DNA from: Clostridia bacterium
GTDB lineage: Bacteria; Bacillota; Clostridia; Christensenellales; SZUA-584
Length of the DNA: 43,635 bases
Direction of reading: 5' to 3'
Assembly (NCBI GenBank): GCA_003249555.1
Contig: QKIQ01000120.1
Coordinates: 1 to 43,635 of the forward strand
The translations under genes were made by a program, and so were the position numbers. The stretch's first letter is position 1, and the number at the start of each line of letters is the position of its first letter. Shown here one piece after another: positions 1-9,078 of this stretch. Under the pieces are notes generated by a model. That model was not told where the DNA came from, made no database searches, and saw only the letters and a list, made by a program, of their open reading frames with translations.

Positions 1-34
1 TGAGCATATCCGCCACAGGATCTGTTACTGGCAT
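1..34 (-). CDS. rpsH: 30S ribosomal protein S8, N-terminal fragment
   Basis: Only the first 11 codons are present, reading MPVTDPVADML from an ATG at 34; the gene runs off the left edge. This matches the usual N-terminus of bacterial S8, a primary 16S rRNA-binding protein. Its position directly after rpsN fits the spc part of the operon, where S8 follows S14. A purine-rich Shine-Dalgarno (GAGGAAAT) lies just upstream of the ATG on the minus strand. Confidence 0.85.
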   Translation of the reverse strand, partial: MPVTDPVADML

Positions 35-69
35 GTCAATTTCCTCCTTGTTTTATCGAACACAAAAGC

Positions 70-255
70 CTACCAGCTCGCTTTTCTCACGCCGGGTATC
101 TCGCCTTTGTAAGCAAGCTCCCTAAAACAGATACGGCAAATGCCATATTTGCGAAGCACCGCATGCGGACGTCCGCAAATGCTGCAACGGGTATAGTTTC
201 TCGTAGAAAATTTTGAGCCCTTCTGCTGTTTGTTTATCATCGACTTTTTAGCCAC
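70..255 (-). CDS. rpsN: 30S ribosomal protein S14, zinc-binding type
   Basis: This 61-residue protein is the short, zinc-containing (C+) form of S14, which binds 16S rRNA in the head of the small subunit. Four cysteines, C24 and C27 plus C40 and C43, form the CxxC...CxxC zinc site. The length fits the type-Z family (about 61 aa) rather than the zinc-free form of about 89-100 aa. It sits between rplE and rpsH, as expected in the spc cluster. In other Bacillota a zinc-free paralogue can replace it under zinc limitation; none is visible here. Confidence 0.96.
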   Translation of the reverse strand: MAKKSMINKQQKGSKFSTRNYTRCSICGRPHAVLRKYGICRICFRELAYKGEIPGVRKASW

Positions 256-279
256 TTGGTTTTCCTCCCAACTTTCTCG

Positions 280-819
280 TTAGCGCTTAAAAGGCATGCC
301 GAGCAGCGTTAACAGCTCTCTGGCTTCCTCATCCGTTTTCGCTGTTGTGACCATCACAATATCCATACCGCGGATTTTATCCACGTTGTCGTAAACGATC
401 TCGGGGAAAACAAGCTGTTCCTTAAGACCCAGCGCGAAATTGCCGCGGCCGTCAAACGACGATGACGGAATACCCCTAAAGTCTCTGACACGCGGCAACG
501 CAATACTCATGAGCCTGTCTGCAAATTCATACATACGCGTTCCACGCAGCGTCACCTTTGCGCCAATCTTCATGCCTTCACGAACCTTAAAGTTCGCGAC
601 GCTCTTTTTGGCTTTTGTGACCACCGGCTTTTGCCCCGCAATAATCGTCAGTTCATTAACGGCCGAATCCATCCCTTTAGGGTTATCTTTCGTATCGCCA
701 AGTCCCATATTGATAACGATTTTCTCAAGCTTGGGAACCTGCATTACGTTTTTATAGCCGAACTTTTTCATCAAGGCGGGCACAACCTCGCTTAAATACG
801 TATCCTTTAACCTAGGCAT
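280..819 (-). CDS. rplE: 50S ribosomal protein L5
   Basis: L5 is a 5S rRNA-binding protein of the large-subunit central protuberance. The 179 residues match the normal family length. Recognisable segments are [20 protein letters not shown] at the start, the [10 protein letters not shown] stretch, the [17 protein letters not shown] stretch and the C-terminal [13 protein letters not shown] ending. It lies 15 nt downstream of rplX and is followed by rpsN, the standard spc order, so it is co-transcribed. Confidence 0.97.
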   Translation of the reverse strand: MPRLKDTYLSEVVPALMKKFGYKNVMQVPKLEKIVINMGLGDTKDNPKGMDSAVNELTIIAGQKPVVTKAKKSVANFKVREGMKIGAKVTLRGTRMYEFADRLMSIALPRVRDFRGIPSSSFDGRGNFALGLKEQLVFPEIVYDNVDKIRGMDIVMVTTAKTDEEARELLTLLGMPFKR

Positions 820-833
820 TTGTTCATCCTCCC

Positions 834-1157
834 TTACTTGTCAAACGTCTCGCCGCACTTTTTGCACACGCGAACCTTGCTTCCATTTTCTAAAAGCTTA
901 AATGCAATACGCGTGGCTTTGCCGCATTTTCCGCAGACAAGCATGACCTTGCTGGCATAAATCGGCGCTTCCTGATGCATGATGCCACCGGGCTTTCCCT
1001 GCCCTTTGGGCTTCTCGTGCTTTGTCGCCATATTGACTTTCTCAATGACAACCTTGCCCGTCTTAGGCTCAGCAACAAGAACCTTGCCCTTTTTGCCTTT
1101 ATCCTTGCCTGAGATCACAACAACCTTGTCATCTTTCTTTATATGCATTCTTGCCAT
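834..1157 (-). CDS. rplX: 50S ribosomal protein L24 with a four-cysteine tail
   Basis: L24 is an early assembly initiator that binds 23S rRNA. The N-terminal KOW motif is clear ([16 protein letters not shown], about residues 11-26), and the 107-residue length is normal. The C-terminal part carries C75-x2-C78 and C98-x2-C101, a zinc-ribbon-like arrangement found in some L24 proteins but absent from others. It lies between rplN and rplE in the conserved order. Metal binding is inferred from the spacing only. Confidence 0.96.
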   Translation of the reverse strand: MARMHIKKDDKVVVISGKDKGKKGKVLVAEPKTGKVVIEKVNMATKHEKPKGQGKPGGIMHQEAPIYASKVMLVCGKCGKATRIAFKLLENGSKVRVCKKCGETFDK

Positions 1158-1172
1158 GTCAATCCTGCCTTC

Positions 1173-1541
1173 CTATAATACCTCGGGCGCAAGAGAGACG
1201 ATTTTCATATATTCCTTCTCTCTCAGTTCCCGCGCAACAGGTCCGAATATGCGGGTGCCCTTGGGCTGCTTTTGATTATCAATAATCACTGCCGCATTGT
1301 CATCGAACCGGATATAAGATCCGTCTTTGCGGCGAACGCCATAAACGCTGCGCACAACGACGGCCTTCACGACGTCTTTCTTTTTAACAACTCCGCCAGG
1401 AGTCGCAGTTTTTACAGACGCGATAATCACATCACCAATATTGGCTGTGACTCTTTTTGAGCCGCCGAGAACTTTGATGCACATAATCTCTTTGGCACCT
1501 GAATTATCCGCCACTTTCAGGCGTGTTTGGGCTTGAATCAT
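1173..1541 (-). CDS. rplN: 50S ribosomal protein L14
   Basis: L14 binds 23S rRNA at the subunit interface and contributes to an intersubunit bridge. The protein has the family-typical 122 residues, starts [18 protein letters not shown] and contains the conserved [14 protein letters not shown] segment near the C-terminus. It follows rpsQ by about 30 nt and precedes rplX, as in other bacteria. It is one of the most conserved proteins in the operon and shows nothing unusual. Confidence 0.97.
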   Translation of the reverse strand: MIQAQTRLKVADNSGAKEIMCIKVLGGSKRVTANIGDVIIASVKTATPGGVVKKKDVVKAVVVRSVYGVRRKDGSYIRFDDNAAVIIDNQKQPKGTRIFGPVARELREKEYMKIVSLAPEVL

Positions 1542-1570
1542 TTTCTAACGCCTCCCTTTATACTCGCTGG

Positions 1571-1828
1571 CTACTTGGCGGCTTCTACAACCTCAACCAG
1601 TCTCCATCTCTTGTCTTTGCTTAACGGGCGCGTCTCAGCAATCTCAACTTTGTCGCCGATCTTTGCCACGTTTTCTTCGTCATGAGCCTTATACTTCTTT
1701 GTGATTTTCACAGTCTTACCGTAAAGTGGATGCTTGGCCTTACGGACAATCTGCACCACTATTGTCTTATCCATTTTATCGCTGACGACGATGCCAACTT
1801 TTGATTTGCGAATTCCTCTATCAGACAT
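1571..1828 (-). CDS. rpsQ: 30S ribosomal protein S17
   Basis: S17 is a primary 16S rRNA-binding protein with an OB fold. The 85-residue product begins [20 protein letters not shown] and contains the conserved [18 protein letters not shown] region and the [18 protein letters not shown] ending. Two in-frame ATGs occur, at 1834 and 1828. The Shine-Dalgarno AAGGAGG abuts the first with no spacer and stands 6 nt from the second, so 1828 is chosen. It directly follows rpmC. Confidence 0.95.
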   Translation of the reverse strand: MSDRGIRKSKVGIVVSDKMDKTIVVQIVRKAKHPLYGKTVKITKKYKAHDEENVAKIGDKVEIAETRPLSKDKRWRLVEVVEAAK

Positions 1829-1839
1829 GAGCATCCTCC

Positions 1840-2046
1840 TTAGCGCTGAGCAGCGCTTTTCACTTCGCGCTCTCTTAGTATCGTTTTGACTCTTGCAATA
1901 TCTTTCTTTGTTTGTTTAATCACCATCACGTTTCCAAGCTGCCCTGTGGCATTCTGAAAACGCAGGTTAAAAAGCTCTTGCTTTAAATCTTTGAGCTGAG
2001 TTGACAGCTCATCATTGGACATTTCATGCAGCTTGCTAGCTTTCAT
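1840..2046 (-). CDS. rpmC: 50S ribosomal protein L29
   Basis: L29 is a small helical protein near the exit tunnel, where it contributes to docking of nascent-chain factors. The 68 residues begin [20 protein letters not shown] and carry the conserved [13 protein letters not shown] segment. The ATG at 2046 is preferred over GTG codons at 2058 and 2055 because AGGTGGTG lies at the right distance and L29 proteins usually begin close to this K-x-x-(E/L) helix. It overlaps the 3' end of rplP by 11 nt, implying translational coupling. Confidence 0.94.
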   Translation of the reverse strand: MKASKLHEMSNDELSTQLKDLKQELFNLRFQNATGQLGNVMVIKQTKKDIARVKTILREREVKSAAQR

Positions 2047-2542
2047 CCTGCTCACCACCTACTTCTTCAGCTTCTGCGGCGCTGGCCGTATCATTTTCCT
2101 TAAAATTCATCTTTGAGAATGCCGCTGCGTCAAAGCTCTCAGCCTTCTGAACCTTGCACTTGATCGGCAGCTTATGCGACGCCAAACGCAGCGCCTCACG
2201 CGCAATCTCTTCGCTCACGCCGGCGATTTCAAACATCACACGACCTGGCTTCACCACGGCAACCCAGTACTCGGGAGAACCCTTACCGGAACCCATTCTC
2301 GTTTCTGCCGGCTTCTCGGTCACCGGTTTGTGAGGAAATATTTTAATCCAGACATGCCCGCCTCTTTTGATGTAACGGGTCATCGCAATACGCGCGGCTT
2401 CGATCTGATTGCTCGTAATCCATGCCGGCTGCATAGCGACTAGACCGTACTGGCCGTAAGTGATGGTGTTACCCTTTTGGGCTTTTCCCTTCATGCGGCC
2501 GCGGTGCACTCTTCTTCTCTTAACCCTTTTTGGCATTAACAT
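2036..2542 (-). CDS. rplP: 50S ribosomal protein L16 with acidic C-terminal tail
   Basis: L16 helps organise the tRNA-binding A-site region of 23S rRNA. The first 140 or so residues are canonical ([20 protein letters not shown]..., [35 protein letters not shown]). At 168 aa the protein is longer than the usual 135-145 aa. The extra C-terminal part is rich in Glu, Asp and Ala, starting around [17 protein letters not shown]. The start is the ATG at 2542, 8 nt after GGAGG. It overlaps rpsC by 23 nt and rpmC by 11 nt. Confidence 0.96.
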   Translation of the reverse strand: MLMPKRVKRRRVHRGRMKGKAQKGNTITYGQYGLVAMQPAWITSNQIEAARIAMTRYIKRGGHVWIKIFPHKPVTEKPAETRMGSGKGSPEYWVAVVKPGRVMFEIAGVSEEIAREALRLASHKLPIKCKVQKAESFDAAAFSKMNFKENDTASAAEAEEVGGEQDES

Positions 2543-3215
2543 CTTTGCTGCCTCCTTCCGCGGTCTTGAACTTATCCCTTAGCGGATTGCCAAGAATCTC
2601 GCCCTTGTATATCCAGACTTTGCAGCCTATCTTGCCATATGTGGTATTGGCTTCGGCAAAACCGTAGTCAATGTCAGCGCGAATTGTCTGCAACGGGATC
2701 GATCCGTCATGATACTTCTCGCTACGCGCAATTTCAGCACCGCCCAAACGACCGGAGCACATGGCCTTGATACCGAGCGCGCCACCCTTCATCGCTCTGC
2801 CGATGCACTGCTTCATCGCACGACGGAAGCTGATACGTCTTTCGAGCTGAGACGCGATGTTTTCAGCAACCAGCTGTGCATCGATATCCGGGCGCTTGAC
2901 CTCGATGATATTGAGAACAACCGCTTTGCCCGTTTGATTGCAAAGCTGTTTTTTGAGTATCTCAACACCCTGGCCGCCCTTGCCGATGACGATGCCCGGC
3001 TTTGCGGTGTATATGTTCACGGTCAGTTTATTGGCCGCTCTTTCCGTCTCGATCTTAGAAATACCCGCTGCATAGAGCTGTTTTTTGAGCTGCTTTCTTA
3101 TTTCGTTGTCTTCTTTAATGTTCGCAGCAAAATCGCCCTTCTTTGCAAACCAGCGCGCATTCCAGTCTTTGATGACGCCCACGCGCATTCCGTGAGGATT
3201 GACTTTCTGACCCAT
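2520..3215 (-). CDS. rpsC: 30S ribosomal protein S3
   Basis: S3 sits at the mRNA entry site of the small subunit and has helicase-assisting activity in characterised ribosomes. The 231-residue protein starts [20 protein letters not shown], contains the KH-domain signature [20 protein letters not shown] at about residues 72-91, and has the S3 C-terminal domain ([21 protein letters not shown]). It lies 2 nt after rplV and overlaps rplP by 23 nt. Length and order are normal. Confidence 0.97.
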   Translation of the reverse strand: MGQKVNPHGMRVGVIKDWNARWFAKKGDFAANIKEDNEIRKQLKKQLYAAGISKIETERAANKLTVNIYTAKPGIVIGKGGQGVEILKKQLCNQTGKAVVLNIIEVKRPDIDAQLVAENIASQLERRISFRRAMKQCIGRAMKGGALGIKAMCSGRLGGAEIARSEKYHDGSIPLQTIRADIDYGFAEANTTYGKIGCKVWIYKGEILGNPLRDKFKTAEGGSKDVNAKKG

Positions 3216-3217
3216 GC

Positions 3218-3616
3218 TTAAGATTCCTCCTTGACTGCACTGTCGAGTATGATGGTTATATGGCTTGTTCTTTTACGGATACGCGATGCACGTCCCTGCG
3301 CACGCGGGCGGAAACGTTTCAACGTCGGTCCTTGGTCCGCAAAGCATTCTGCAACAATAAGATCATCTCGCAACATGCCTTTGTTGTTCTCGGCATTAGC
3401 GATCGCGGAGTTCAACAGTTTTTCAACAATGGGGCTTGCCGCTGCTGGCGTGTTTTTCAGCACCGCCACAGCTTCATCCACTTTCTTGCCGCGGATCAGA
3501 TCAATCACGATCCTGACCTTTGAAGAAGAAATCCGCACGTATTTGACCTTTGCCATAGGCCTTCTATCTTTGAGCTCATGTCTCTTTTCAGCTTTTTCTC
3601 TCTGACGAGTTGCCAT
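3218..3616 (-). CDS. rplV: 50S ribosomal protein L22
   Basis: L22 lines the peptide exit tunnel; its extended beta hairpin is a known site of macrolide-resistance changes. The 132-residue product begins [20 protein letters not shown]. The frame is open further upstream, but ATG 3616 is preceded by GGGAGGAG at 7 nt, and starting earlier would overlap rpsS with residues unlike any L22. The family core [19 protein letters not shown] and the hairpin region [18 protein letters not shown] are present. A slightly extended N-terminus (about 20 residues) precedes the core. Confidence 0.95.
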   Translation of the reverse strand: MATRQREKAEKRHELKDRRPMAKVKYVRISSSKVRIVIDLIRGKKVDEAVAVLKNTPAAASPIVEKLLNSAIANAENNKGMLRDDLIVAECFADQGPTLKRFRPRAQGRASRIRKRTSHITIILDSAVKEES

Positions 3617-3638
3617 TAATAGTCTCCTCCCTTTAAGG

Positions 3639-3917
3639 CTATTTGGAGCCGGACTTTTTGTCGCCCGCGTGTCCGCGGAATGTCCTTGTCGGCGCAAACT
3701 CACCCAGCTTATGTCCCACCATATCTTCCGTCATATAAACAGGCACAAATTTCTTGCCGTCATGAACGGCGACTGTATGCCCAACCATATCCGGAAATAT
3801 CGTCGATGCTCTGGACCATGTTTTCAGCACTTTCTTTTCGTTCTTCTCATTCATCTGCTGAATTCTCGCCAGCAGCTTGGGATGCACGAAAGGCCCCTTT
3901 TTTACCGATCTGCTCAT
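3639..3917 (-). CDS. rpsS: 30S ribosomal protein S19
   Basis: S19 contacts 16S rRNA in the head of the small subunit together with S13. The 92-residue sequence [16 protein letters not shown]...[17 protein letters not shown]...[21 protein letters not shown] is canonical in length and motifs. It lies between rplB (68 nt upstream) and rplV (22 nt downstream), as in the standard S10 operon. Confidence 0.97.
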   Translation of the reverse strand: MSRSVKKGPFVHPKLLARIQQMNEKNEKKVLKTWSRASTIFPDMVGHTVAVHDGKKFVPVYMTEDMVGHKLGEFAPTRTFRGHAGDKKSGSK

Positions 3918-3985
3918 ATTCCACTACTCCTTAATTAACTGTCGATAATCCCGTTACGAGGTTAACATCGTTTTTGGGGTGTTTG

Positions 3986-4816
3986 TTACTTGTTTCTGCG
4001 TCTGACTATATATTTGTCGGAAGCGTTCTTCTTCTTTCTCGTCTTATAGCCAAGCGCCGGCTTGCCCCAAGGTGTAACCGGTCCCGGACGTCCGATCGGC
4101 GATTTACCTTCGCCGCCGCCGTGCGGATGGTCGTTCGGGTTCATAACAGATCCTCTCACCGTCGGGCGGAAGCCCATATGACGTTTCCGTCCCGCTTTAC
4201 CGATGTTGATGTTTTCCTGATCGATGTTGCCCACCTGTCCGATTGTGGCCTTGGCACTAAGCAGCACCATGCGCACCTCACCGGAGGGCAGCCTCACCTG
4301 CGCGTAGCTGCCTTCTTTGGCCATCAGCTGTGCGGAGTTGCCCGCGCTTCTGACCAACTGACCACCGCGCCCGGGCATCAACTCGATGTTGTGAATCAGC
4401 GTACCCATTGGGATATCTTTTAAGCAAAGCGCATTGCCCGGCTTAATGTCTGCACCCTCACCCGACATAACCGTGTCTCCCACGGAAAGGCCGTAAGGCG
4501 CTAAAATGTATCTCTTTTCGCCGTCTGCGTAATGCAGCAGCGCGATATTGGCTGTTCTGTTCGGATCGTATTCGATCGTCGCAACCTTGGCGGGAATACC
4601 GTCTTTGTTGCGCTTGAAATCAATAATCCTGTACTGTCTCTTGACACCGCCGCCTCTATGACGCACAGTGATACGTCCTTGAGCGTTTCTTCCGGCCGTT
4701 TTCTTAATCGGCTCAAGAAGTGATCTCTCGGGCGTGGTGCATGTGACTTCCTCAAACGCGGAAACCGTCATGCCACGGCGGCCCGGTGATGTCGGTTTAT
4801 ATTTTTTTATCGCCAT
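3986..4816 (-). CDS. rplB: 50S ribosomal protein L2
   Basis: L2 is a large-subunit core protein needed for subunit association and close to the peptidyl-transferase centre. The 276 residues match the family. Visible signatures are [19 protein letters not shown] at the start, [17 protein letters not shown], the [16 protein letters not shown] stretch, the [18 protein letters not shown] motif containing the highly conserved functional histidine, and a basic C-terminus. It lies 20 nt after rplW. Confidence 0.97.
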   Translation of the reverse strand: MAIKKYKPTSPGRRGMTVSAFEEVTCTTPERSLLEPIKKTAGRNAQGRITVRHRGGGVKRQYRIIDFKRNKDGIPAKVATIEYDPNRTANIALLHYADGEKRYILAPYGLSVGDTVMSGEGADIKPGNALCLKDIPMGTLIHNIELMPGRGGQLVRSAGNSAQLMAKEGSYAQVRLPSGEVRMVLLSAKATIGQVGNIDQENINIGKAGRKRHMGFRPTVRGSVMNPNDHPHGGGEGKSPIGRPGPVTPWGKPALGYKTRKKKNASDKYIVRRRNK

Positions 4817-4836
4817 GAGCTTTTACCTCCTAAGTC

Positions 4837-5130
4837 CTACTGTGCGAGCGAATCGAAGAACTCAATGGTCTTTGAGTCTTTCGTCAGCGTCACAAACGCC
4901 TTCTTGACCTCAGGCCGTCTGCCAATGTGGTAACCTTGGCGCTTCAGCTTGCCAATCTGGCGCAGCGTATTCACCTTTTTAACCTTCACGCCGAACACAT
5001 CTTCCACAGCGCGGCGGATATCGCTCTTCGTGGCTCTGATATCCACTTCAAATGTATATTTTTTCTCAGCGATATCGTCGTAGCTTTTCTCCGTCAATAC
5101 CGGCTTTTTAATGATGTCTCTCGAGTCCAT
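4837..5130 (-). CDS. rplW: 50S ribosomal protein L23
   Basis: L23 sits at the exit-tunnel opening and docks trigger factor and SRP in characterised bacteria. The 97-residue protein starts [20 protein letters not shown] and has the family segment [20 protein letters not shown] followed by [15 protein letters not shown]. Its ATG shares one base with the TAA stop of rplD, giving a TAATG junction typical of translational coupling. Confidence 0.96.
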   Translation of the reverse strand: MDSRDIIKKPVLTEKSYDDIAEKKYTFEVDIRATKSDIRRAVEDVFGVKVKKVNTLRQIGKLKRQGYHIGRRPEVKKAFVTLTKDSKTIEFFDSLAQ

Positions 5131-5750
5131 TACGCAAAAACCTCCTCAACCTTCTTGACGGCATCTTTGGTAATCACGAGCTTATCATAGTTAAGCAGAT
5201 CATACACATTCACGCTGTCCGCCGTCAGCGTCTTCACGCCCTGTATATTGCCCGATGCGCGCAGAACTGTCTCGTCTTTACACGCCGTCACAACCAACGC
5301 CTTTTTGATATCGAAGTTTTTGAGGACTCCCGCCATCAACTTCGTCTTGGGAGCCTCTAAGCTAAGGTCCTCAAGAACGATGATGTCTTTATCCGCTACC
5401 TTCATGGAAAGAGCACTCTGAATAGCCAGTTTTCTGACCTTCTTATTAACCTTTTGGCTGTAATCACGCGGCTTCACCGCAAATGTCATACCGCCCTTTG
5501 TCCACACAGGGGAACGCGAAGAACCCGCACGTGCGCGTCCTGTTCCCTTCTGGCGCCACGGCTTGATGCCGCCGCCGCTCACTTCGGCGCGTGTCAACGC
5601 GCTCTGCGTGCCCTGACGTTTGTTAGCGAGCTGTGCCACAACCACCTGATGCATCACCGCTTCGTTGACCTCAATGCCAAACACTTCGTTTTTCAGATTC
5701 ATATTGCCGGACTCGGTGCCGTCCGTTTTATATACCGATACTTTGGGCAT
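5130..5750 (-). CDS. rplD: 50S ribosomal protein L4
   Basis: L4 binds domain I of 23S rRNA and its loop reaches into the exit tunnel. The 206-residue product starts [22 protein letters not shown] 5750 is used because AAAGGGAG stands about 8 nt upstream; the in-frame GTG at 5759 overlaps that site. The loop signature [20 protein letters not shown] followed by [11 protein letters not shown] is clear. In gammaproteobacteria L4 represses the S10 operon through its leader; whether that happens here is unknown. Confidence 0.96.
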   Translation of the reverse strand: MPKVSVYKTDGTESGNMNLKNEVFGIEVNEAVMHQVVVAQLANKRQGTQSALTRAEVSGGGIKPWRQKGTGRARAGSSRSPVWTKGGMTFAVKPRDYSQKVNKKVRKLAIQSALSMKVADKDIIVLEDLSLEAPKTKLMAGVLKNFDIKKALVVTACKDETVLRASGNIQGVKTLTADSVNVYDLLNYDKLVITKDAVKKVEEVFA

Positions 5751-5779
5751 TCGTTTCACTCCCTTTTCTAAAGCTTGTC

Positions 5780-6409
5780 TTAGCTGTTTTTAACCGCCTT
5801 CGATATTGAAAGCAGCCCGCCCCTTGCTCCGGGCACAGCGCCTTTAACAAGCAGCACATTTTTGTCCGCGTCGATACCGACAACTTCGATGTTCTGAACA
5901 GTCACCGTCTGTGCGCCGCCATGTCCCGGCATTCTCTTACCCTTGATGACCCTTGAAGGATCAGCACAGGCGCCGATGCTGCCCGGGGCTCTTTTGCTGC
6001 GCGAGCCATGAGACATGGGGCCTCTTGCTTTGTTATGGCGCGCCACCATGCCCTGGAAGCCCTTGCCCTTGCTTGTGCCCTGTACGTCAACGATGTCGCC
6101 CTTTTCAAAAACATCCACCTTGATCTCCTGACCAAGCGCATAATCGTCCGTATTGTCCACATGGTATTCACGCAGACTTCGCTTCGCGGCAACACCCGCT
6201 TTTTTAAAATGGCCTTCAAGTGGCTTTGTCACAAGCTTTTCTCTAATATCGCCAAAGCCAATCTGTATTGCATTGTAGCCGTCCGTTTCGGCCGTCTTCT
6301 TCTGAGTGACGACGCACGGGCCAGCCTGCACAACCGTTACCGGAACGACCGTACCGTCATCGAGGAACAGCTGTGTCATACCTATCTTTTTGCCCAAAAT
6401 CGCTTTCAT
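5780..6409 (-). CDS. rplC: 50S ribosomal protein L3
   Basis: L3 is one of the two assembly initiators of the large subunit and reaches the peptidyl-transferase centre. The 209-residue sequence begins [20 protein letters not shown] and carries the conserved core [18 protein letters not shown], then [20 protein letters not shown] and the KRMPGHGG motif. It follows rpsJ by 12 nt. Length and order are normal. Confidence 0.97.
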   Translation of the reverse strand: MKAILGKKIGMTQLFLDDGTVVPVTVVQAGPCVVTQKKTAETDGYNAIQIGFGDIREKLVTKPLEGHFKKAGVAAKRSLREYHVDNTDDYALGQEIKVDVFEKGDIVDVQGTSKGKGFQGMVARHNKARGPMSHGSRSKRAPGSIGACADPSRVIKGKRMPGHGGAQTVTVQNIEVVGIDADKNVLLVKGAVPGARGGLLSISKAVKNS

Positions 6410-6421
6410 TCGTCACACCCC

Positions 6422-6730
6422 CTAGAGCTTAATTTCTATGTCCACGCCGGAAGGCAGATCGAGCCGCATCAAAGCATCTGTTGTCTTTGAAGTGGCTTCG
6501 AGTATATCGATCAGCCTCTTGTGTGTCTTGATTTCAAATTGTTCACGCGAATCCTTATACTTGTGCGGTGCACGCAGTATTGTGATGACTTCCTTTTGCG
6601 TTGGCAGCGGAATGGGTCCGGAAACCTTCGCGCCTGTCCGCTTGGCCGTATCGACGATCTTCATTGCCGACTGGTCAATCAGGTTGTAGTCATACGCTTT
6701 CAGCTTGATTCTAATCTTCTGACTTGCCAT
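6422..6730 (-). CDS. rpsJ: 30S ribosomal protein S10, first gene of the operon
   Basis: S10 is a small-subunit head protein that also acts as the NusE transcription factor in antitermination complexes. The 102-residue product starts [20 protein letters not shown] and has the typical [16 protein letters not shown] and [20 protein letters not shown] stretches. The frame stays open upstream to 6781, but ATG 6730 follows AAGGAGG with good spacing, and S10 is about 102 aa in most bacteria. It is the promoter-proximal gene of this ribosomal operon. Confidence 0.96.
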   Translation of the reverse strand: MASQKIRIKLKAYDYNLIDQSAMKIVDTAKRTGAKVSGPIPLPTQKEVITILRAPHKYKDSREQFEIKTHKRLIDILEATSKTTDALMRLDLPSGVDIEIKL

Positions 6731-6930
6731 TTTTCTCCTCCTTACGCTGACGCCCCGTATACACACAGCCGTGTGTATCATAGTGTTTTTTTTACAGCAT
6801 TTTCATGCTGTCCGAGGCGCTGTCCTTTATGTTTTGGACCGCAGTCTGCGGAAACTACCCGGATAGCGTTTTTTCCGGCAACCTCCCGCTTCATCCTGTC
6901 AAATATATACGCAACCCAAAGTGCGCAACG
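6731..6930 (-). promoter_or_regulatory. Structured 5' leader of the S10 operon
   Basis: About 200 nt separate the predicted transcription start from rpsJ. The leader RNA can form three clear hairpins: CCGCA/TGCGG at 6840-6852, CAGCAT/ATGCTG with a GAAA tetraloop (minus-strand sense) at 6795-6810, and an 8-bp ATACACAC/GTGTGTAT stem at 6759-6778 just before the Shine-Dalgarno. No U-tract follows any of them on the minus strand, so they are not obvious terminators. An autogenous control element is possible, but no known motif was recognised. Confidence 0.5.
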
Positions 6931-6935
6931 TTGAG

Positions 6936-6964
6936 ATTATATAATAGTCGCAAAACAAAAGCAA
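6936..6964 (-). promoter_or_regulatory. Sigma-A promoter of the S10 ribosomal operon
   Basis: On the minus strand TTGCTT (6959-6964) is followed after exactly 17 nt by a perfect TATAAT (6936-6941). It points into rpsJ, and the predicted start near 6929 defines the structured leader. It is the only strong promoter seen upstream of the operon. Confidence 0.8.
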
Positions 6965-7312
6965 GTATTTTTTTGCGTAATTATTATTTTTCTTTTATCA
7001 TCGCTTATTGTCTTTTTTATGCATTATTCCTATATTGGACAGGGCTATACATTAAAATTCGGGTGTTTGCAACTCACTGACCGGCGAGGTGTCTTCACAC
7101 GGCATGCCGATATCACATTTACCACATCTATTTCGTAGAAAAACAGCATCTTAATTTCCTTTTGTATATACTTTTTGCATGCTTTGTTGTTCTTGCTATA
7201 TAATAATGTACGCAATGTATCGCAAGTTATTTTTAATGGGCATATCATTATAAAATGTGTTATACTGTATAAAATAAAAATTAATTTGTTTTAGAGGGAA
7301 GGGGATATCTGT
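6965..7312. other. AT-rich divergent intergenic region
   Basis: The stretch lies between the S10 promoter and the NfeD-like gene. It contains AT-rich sequence with one or two candidate plus-strand promoters near its right end (see 7175-7204; an extended -10, TGTTATACT, also occurs at 7258-7266). A minus-strand open frame at 7045-7248 has no ribosome-binding site and no recognisable protein character. I see no RNA gene or repeat here. Confidence 0.5.
7175..7204 (+). promoter_or_regulatory. Candidate promoter of the NfeD-FloA operon
   Basis: TTGCAT (7175-7180) and TATAAT (7199-7204) are separated by 18 nt and point toward the gene at 7313. A second candidate, an extended -10 with TGTTATACT at 7258-7266, lies closer to the gene but has no good -35. 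Which of them is used cannot be decided from sequence. Confidence 0.5.
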
Positions 7313-7810
7313 ATGGGTCTGTTTGAAACGATTGAAACTGTCTCTGTTGTGTTGTTTATCGTCGGCATGATTTTCTTGCTGATCGAGTTGTTCGCGCCCG
7401 GCTTTGGTATATTCGGCGGGCTCGGATTGGTGGCTTTGGTGCTTTGCATCGTGTTTCAGGCCCACTCCGTCGCGGAAGGAGCGCTTTTGTTTCTTATTAT
7501 AGGTGGCATCGTGACGATACTCGCATTGATTGCCGCACGAAGTTTTAAACGCGGCTGGCTATACAAATCCTCACTTGTGCTCAAGGATGCTGAGGAAAAG
7601 GACGCCGGTTACGTCGCGCGGGACGATTATTCTCGATTTACGGGCAAAAACGGCATCAGCTTAACGCCATTGCGCCCCGCGGGCACAGCAGAAATTGAAA
7701 GTGAAAAAGCCGATGTCGTCACAGAAGGCGAATTTATACCAAAGGGCGTGCGTATACAGGTTTTAAACACCGTAGGCGGGCGCATCATCGTCAAACAGGT
7801 GGAGGATTAA
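7313..7810 (+). CDS. NfeD-family membrane protein, flotillin partner
   Basis: This 165-residue protein has three predicted membrane segments (about residues 10-30, 33-52 and 57-76) followed by a soluble C-terminal OB-fold-like domain ending GEFIPKGVRIQVLNTVGGRI. That architecture matches the short NfeD class, whose genes sit beside flotillin genes in many bacteria (yqeZ-yqfA in Bacillus subtilis). It lacks the N-terminal ClpP-like protease domain of long NfeD proteins. Gene context, with floA two genes downstream on the same strand, supports a role in organising FloA membrane assemblies. The Shine-Dalgarno is AGGGAAGGGG; the next gene starts 1 nt after the stop. Confidence 0.85.
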   Translation: MGLFETIETVSVVLFIVGMIFLLIELFAPGFGIFGGLGLVALVLCIVFQAHSVAEGALLFLIIGGIVTILALIAARSFKRGWLYKSSLVLKDAEEKDAGYVARDDYSRFTGKNGISLTPLRPAGTAEIESEKADVVTEGEFIPKGVRIQVLNTVGGRIIVKQVED

Positions 7811-7811
7811 T

Positions 7812-8018
7812 GTGAAATATTGTCCGGTATGTAAAATCGAATATGCTGATTCGGCAGAATTCTGCAAAAAATGCGAAGCGTATCTGTTGGAAAAAGAGGA
7901 TATCCGAAAGAAAATCAAAACAGATCCAAAGAGGTTGTTGCTTGTGTGCCTGTATACGGGCGGCTTTATTCTGTTTGTGATGCTGCTTTATTTCTTGCTG
8001 TTTTCATTGCTTAAATAA
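7812..8018 (+). CDS. Small zinc-ribbon membrane protein
   Basis: The 68-residue protein starts with GTG at 7812, placed 5 nt after GGAGGA, which itself overlaps the end of the NfeD-like gene. The N-terminus holds two CxxC pairs, C4/C7 and C18/C21, spaced as in a zinc ribbon. A hydrophobic segment at about residues 43-65 would anchor it, with the ribbon probably in the cytoplasm. Its position between nfeD and floA suggests a function with those proteins, but no family name is recognised. The start assignment depends on accepting GTG, which the spacing supports. Confidence 0.75.
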   Translation: MKYCPVCKIEYADSAEFCKKCEAYLLEKEDIRKKIKTDPKRLLLVCLYTGGFILFVMLLYFLLFSLLK

Positions 8019-8076
8019 GTCATATTTATATGTCTTATCGTAAAAAATATAATTAATACAAAGGAGTCGATAAAAA

Positions 8077-9066
8077 ATGGAAGATTTGTTGATTTACATC
8101 ATTATCATCGTCGCCGCATTTATTTTTCTCGTATTCTTCTTCAGCTTTGTTCCCGTCCGCCTGTGGATTGCAGCGCGCGCATCAGGTGTCAAGCTCAGAA
8201 TTATTTCTCTTATAGGTATGCGTCTTAGGAAGATCACACCGTCGGGAATTGCGAATCCGCTGATCAAGGCCATAAAGGCGGGCATCTCCGTCACCACAGA
8301 TATGCTCGAGCAGCATTATCTCGCAGGCGGCAACGTAGACCGCGTTGTGGATGCGCTGATTGCGGCACAGAAGGCGGATATTCCACTCGATTTTAAACGG
8401 GCCACCGCAATAGACCTTGCGGGCCGCGACGTATTAACGGCCGTGAAAATGAGCGTGAATCCCAAGGTGATTGAAACGCCCGTTGTGGCGGCAATCGCCA
8501 AAGACGGCATCGAGCTAAAAGCCAAAGCGCGTGTGACCGTACGCGCCAATATCGACCGTCTTGTGGGCGGCGCCGGTGAAGAAACGATCATCGCGCGTGT
8601 GGGCGAAGGCATTGTCACCACCGTGGGCAGCGCGCTCACGCACAAAGAAGTGCTGGAGAACCCCGACCTTATCTCCAAAACAGTGCTGGCAAAGGGGCTA
8701 GACGCGGGCACCGCGTTTGAGATACTGTCCATCGACATCGCGGATGTGGATGTCGGGCGCAATATCGGCGCACAGCTGCAAATTGATCAGGCACAGGCCG
8801 ACAAAAAGATTGCTCAGGCCAAAGCGGAAGAACGCCGCGCAATGGCCGTGGCCAAAGAACAGGAAATGCAAGCTGCCGTTCAGGAAATGCGCGCCAAGGT
8901 GGTTGAGGCCGAAGCGGAGATTCCGCGTGCTATGGCCATCGCTTTCAAAGAAGGTAATCTTGGCATCATGGACTATTACAATATGAAAAACGTGATGGCC
9001 GATACTTCTATGCGCGACGCCATTTCGGGTGCGGCTGGGCCCAAAGTGGAAAAAGAAACAGAGTAA
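8077..9066 (+). CDS. floA: Flotillin-like protein FloA
   Basis: FloA forms membrane-associated oligomers that organise functional microdomains in Bacillota. The 329 residues match B. subtilis FloA (about 330). An N-terminal hydrophobic segment (about 4-25) is followed by the SPFH-like region, with [20 protein letters not shown] and the [20 protein letters not shown] stretch. The C-terminal part is a heptad-rich Ala/Glu coiled coil ([18 protein letters not shown] and following) ending in [16 protein letters not shown], highly typical of FloA. It follows the NfeD-like gene and the zinc-ribbon gene and precedes an unknown gene by 12 nt, so all four are probably one operon. Confidence 0.96.
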   Translation: MEDLLIYIIIIVAAFIFLVFFFSFVPVRLWIAARASGVKLRIISLIGMRLRKITPSGIANPLIKAIKAGISVTTDMLEQHYLAGGNVDRVVDALIAAQKADIPLDFKRATAIDLAGRDVLTAVKMSVNPKVIETPVVAAIAKDGIELKAKARVTVRANIDRLVGGAGEETIIARVGEGIVTTVGSALTHKEVLENPDLISKTVLAKGLDAGTAFEILSIDIADVDVGRNIGAQLQIDQAQADKKIAQAKAEERRAMAVAKEQEMQAAVQEMRAKVVEAEAEIPRAMAIAFKEGNLGIMDYYNMKNVMADTSMRDAISGAAGPKVEKETE

Positions 9067-9078
9067 GGGTAATCCGAA

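Noticed and set aside
3617..3703. N-terminal extension of L22
   Set aside because: It would overlap rpsS with residues unlike any L22, and the good Shine-Dalgarno is before 3616.
7045..7248. Minus-strand open frame of 67 codons in the intergenic region
   Set aside because: It has no Shine-Dalgarno and no recognisable composition, and it overlaps the likely promoters of the plus-strand operon.
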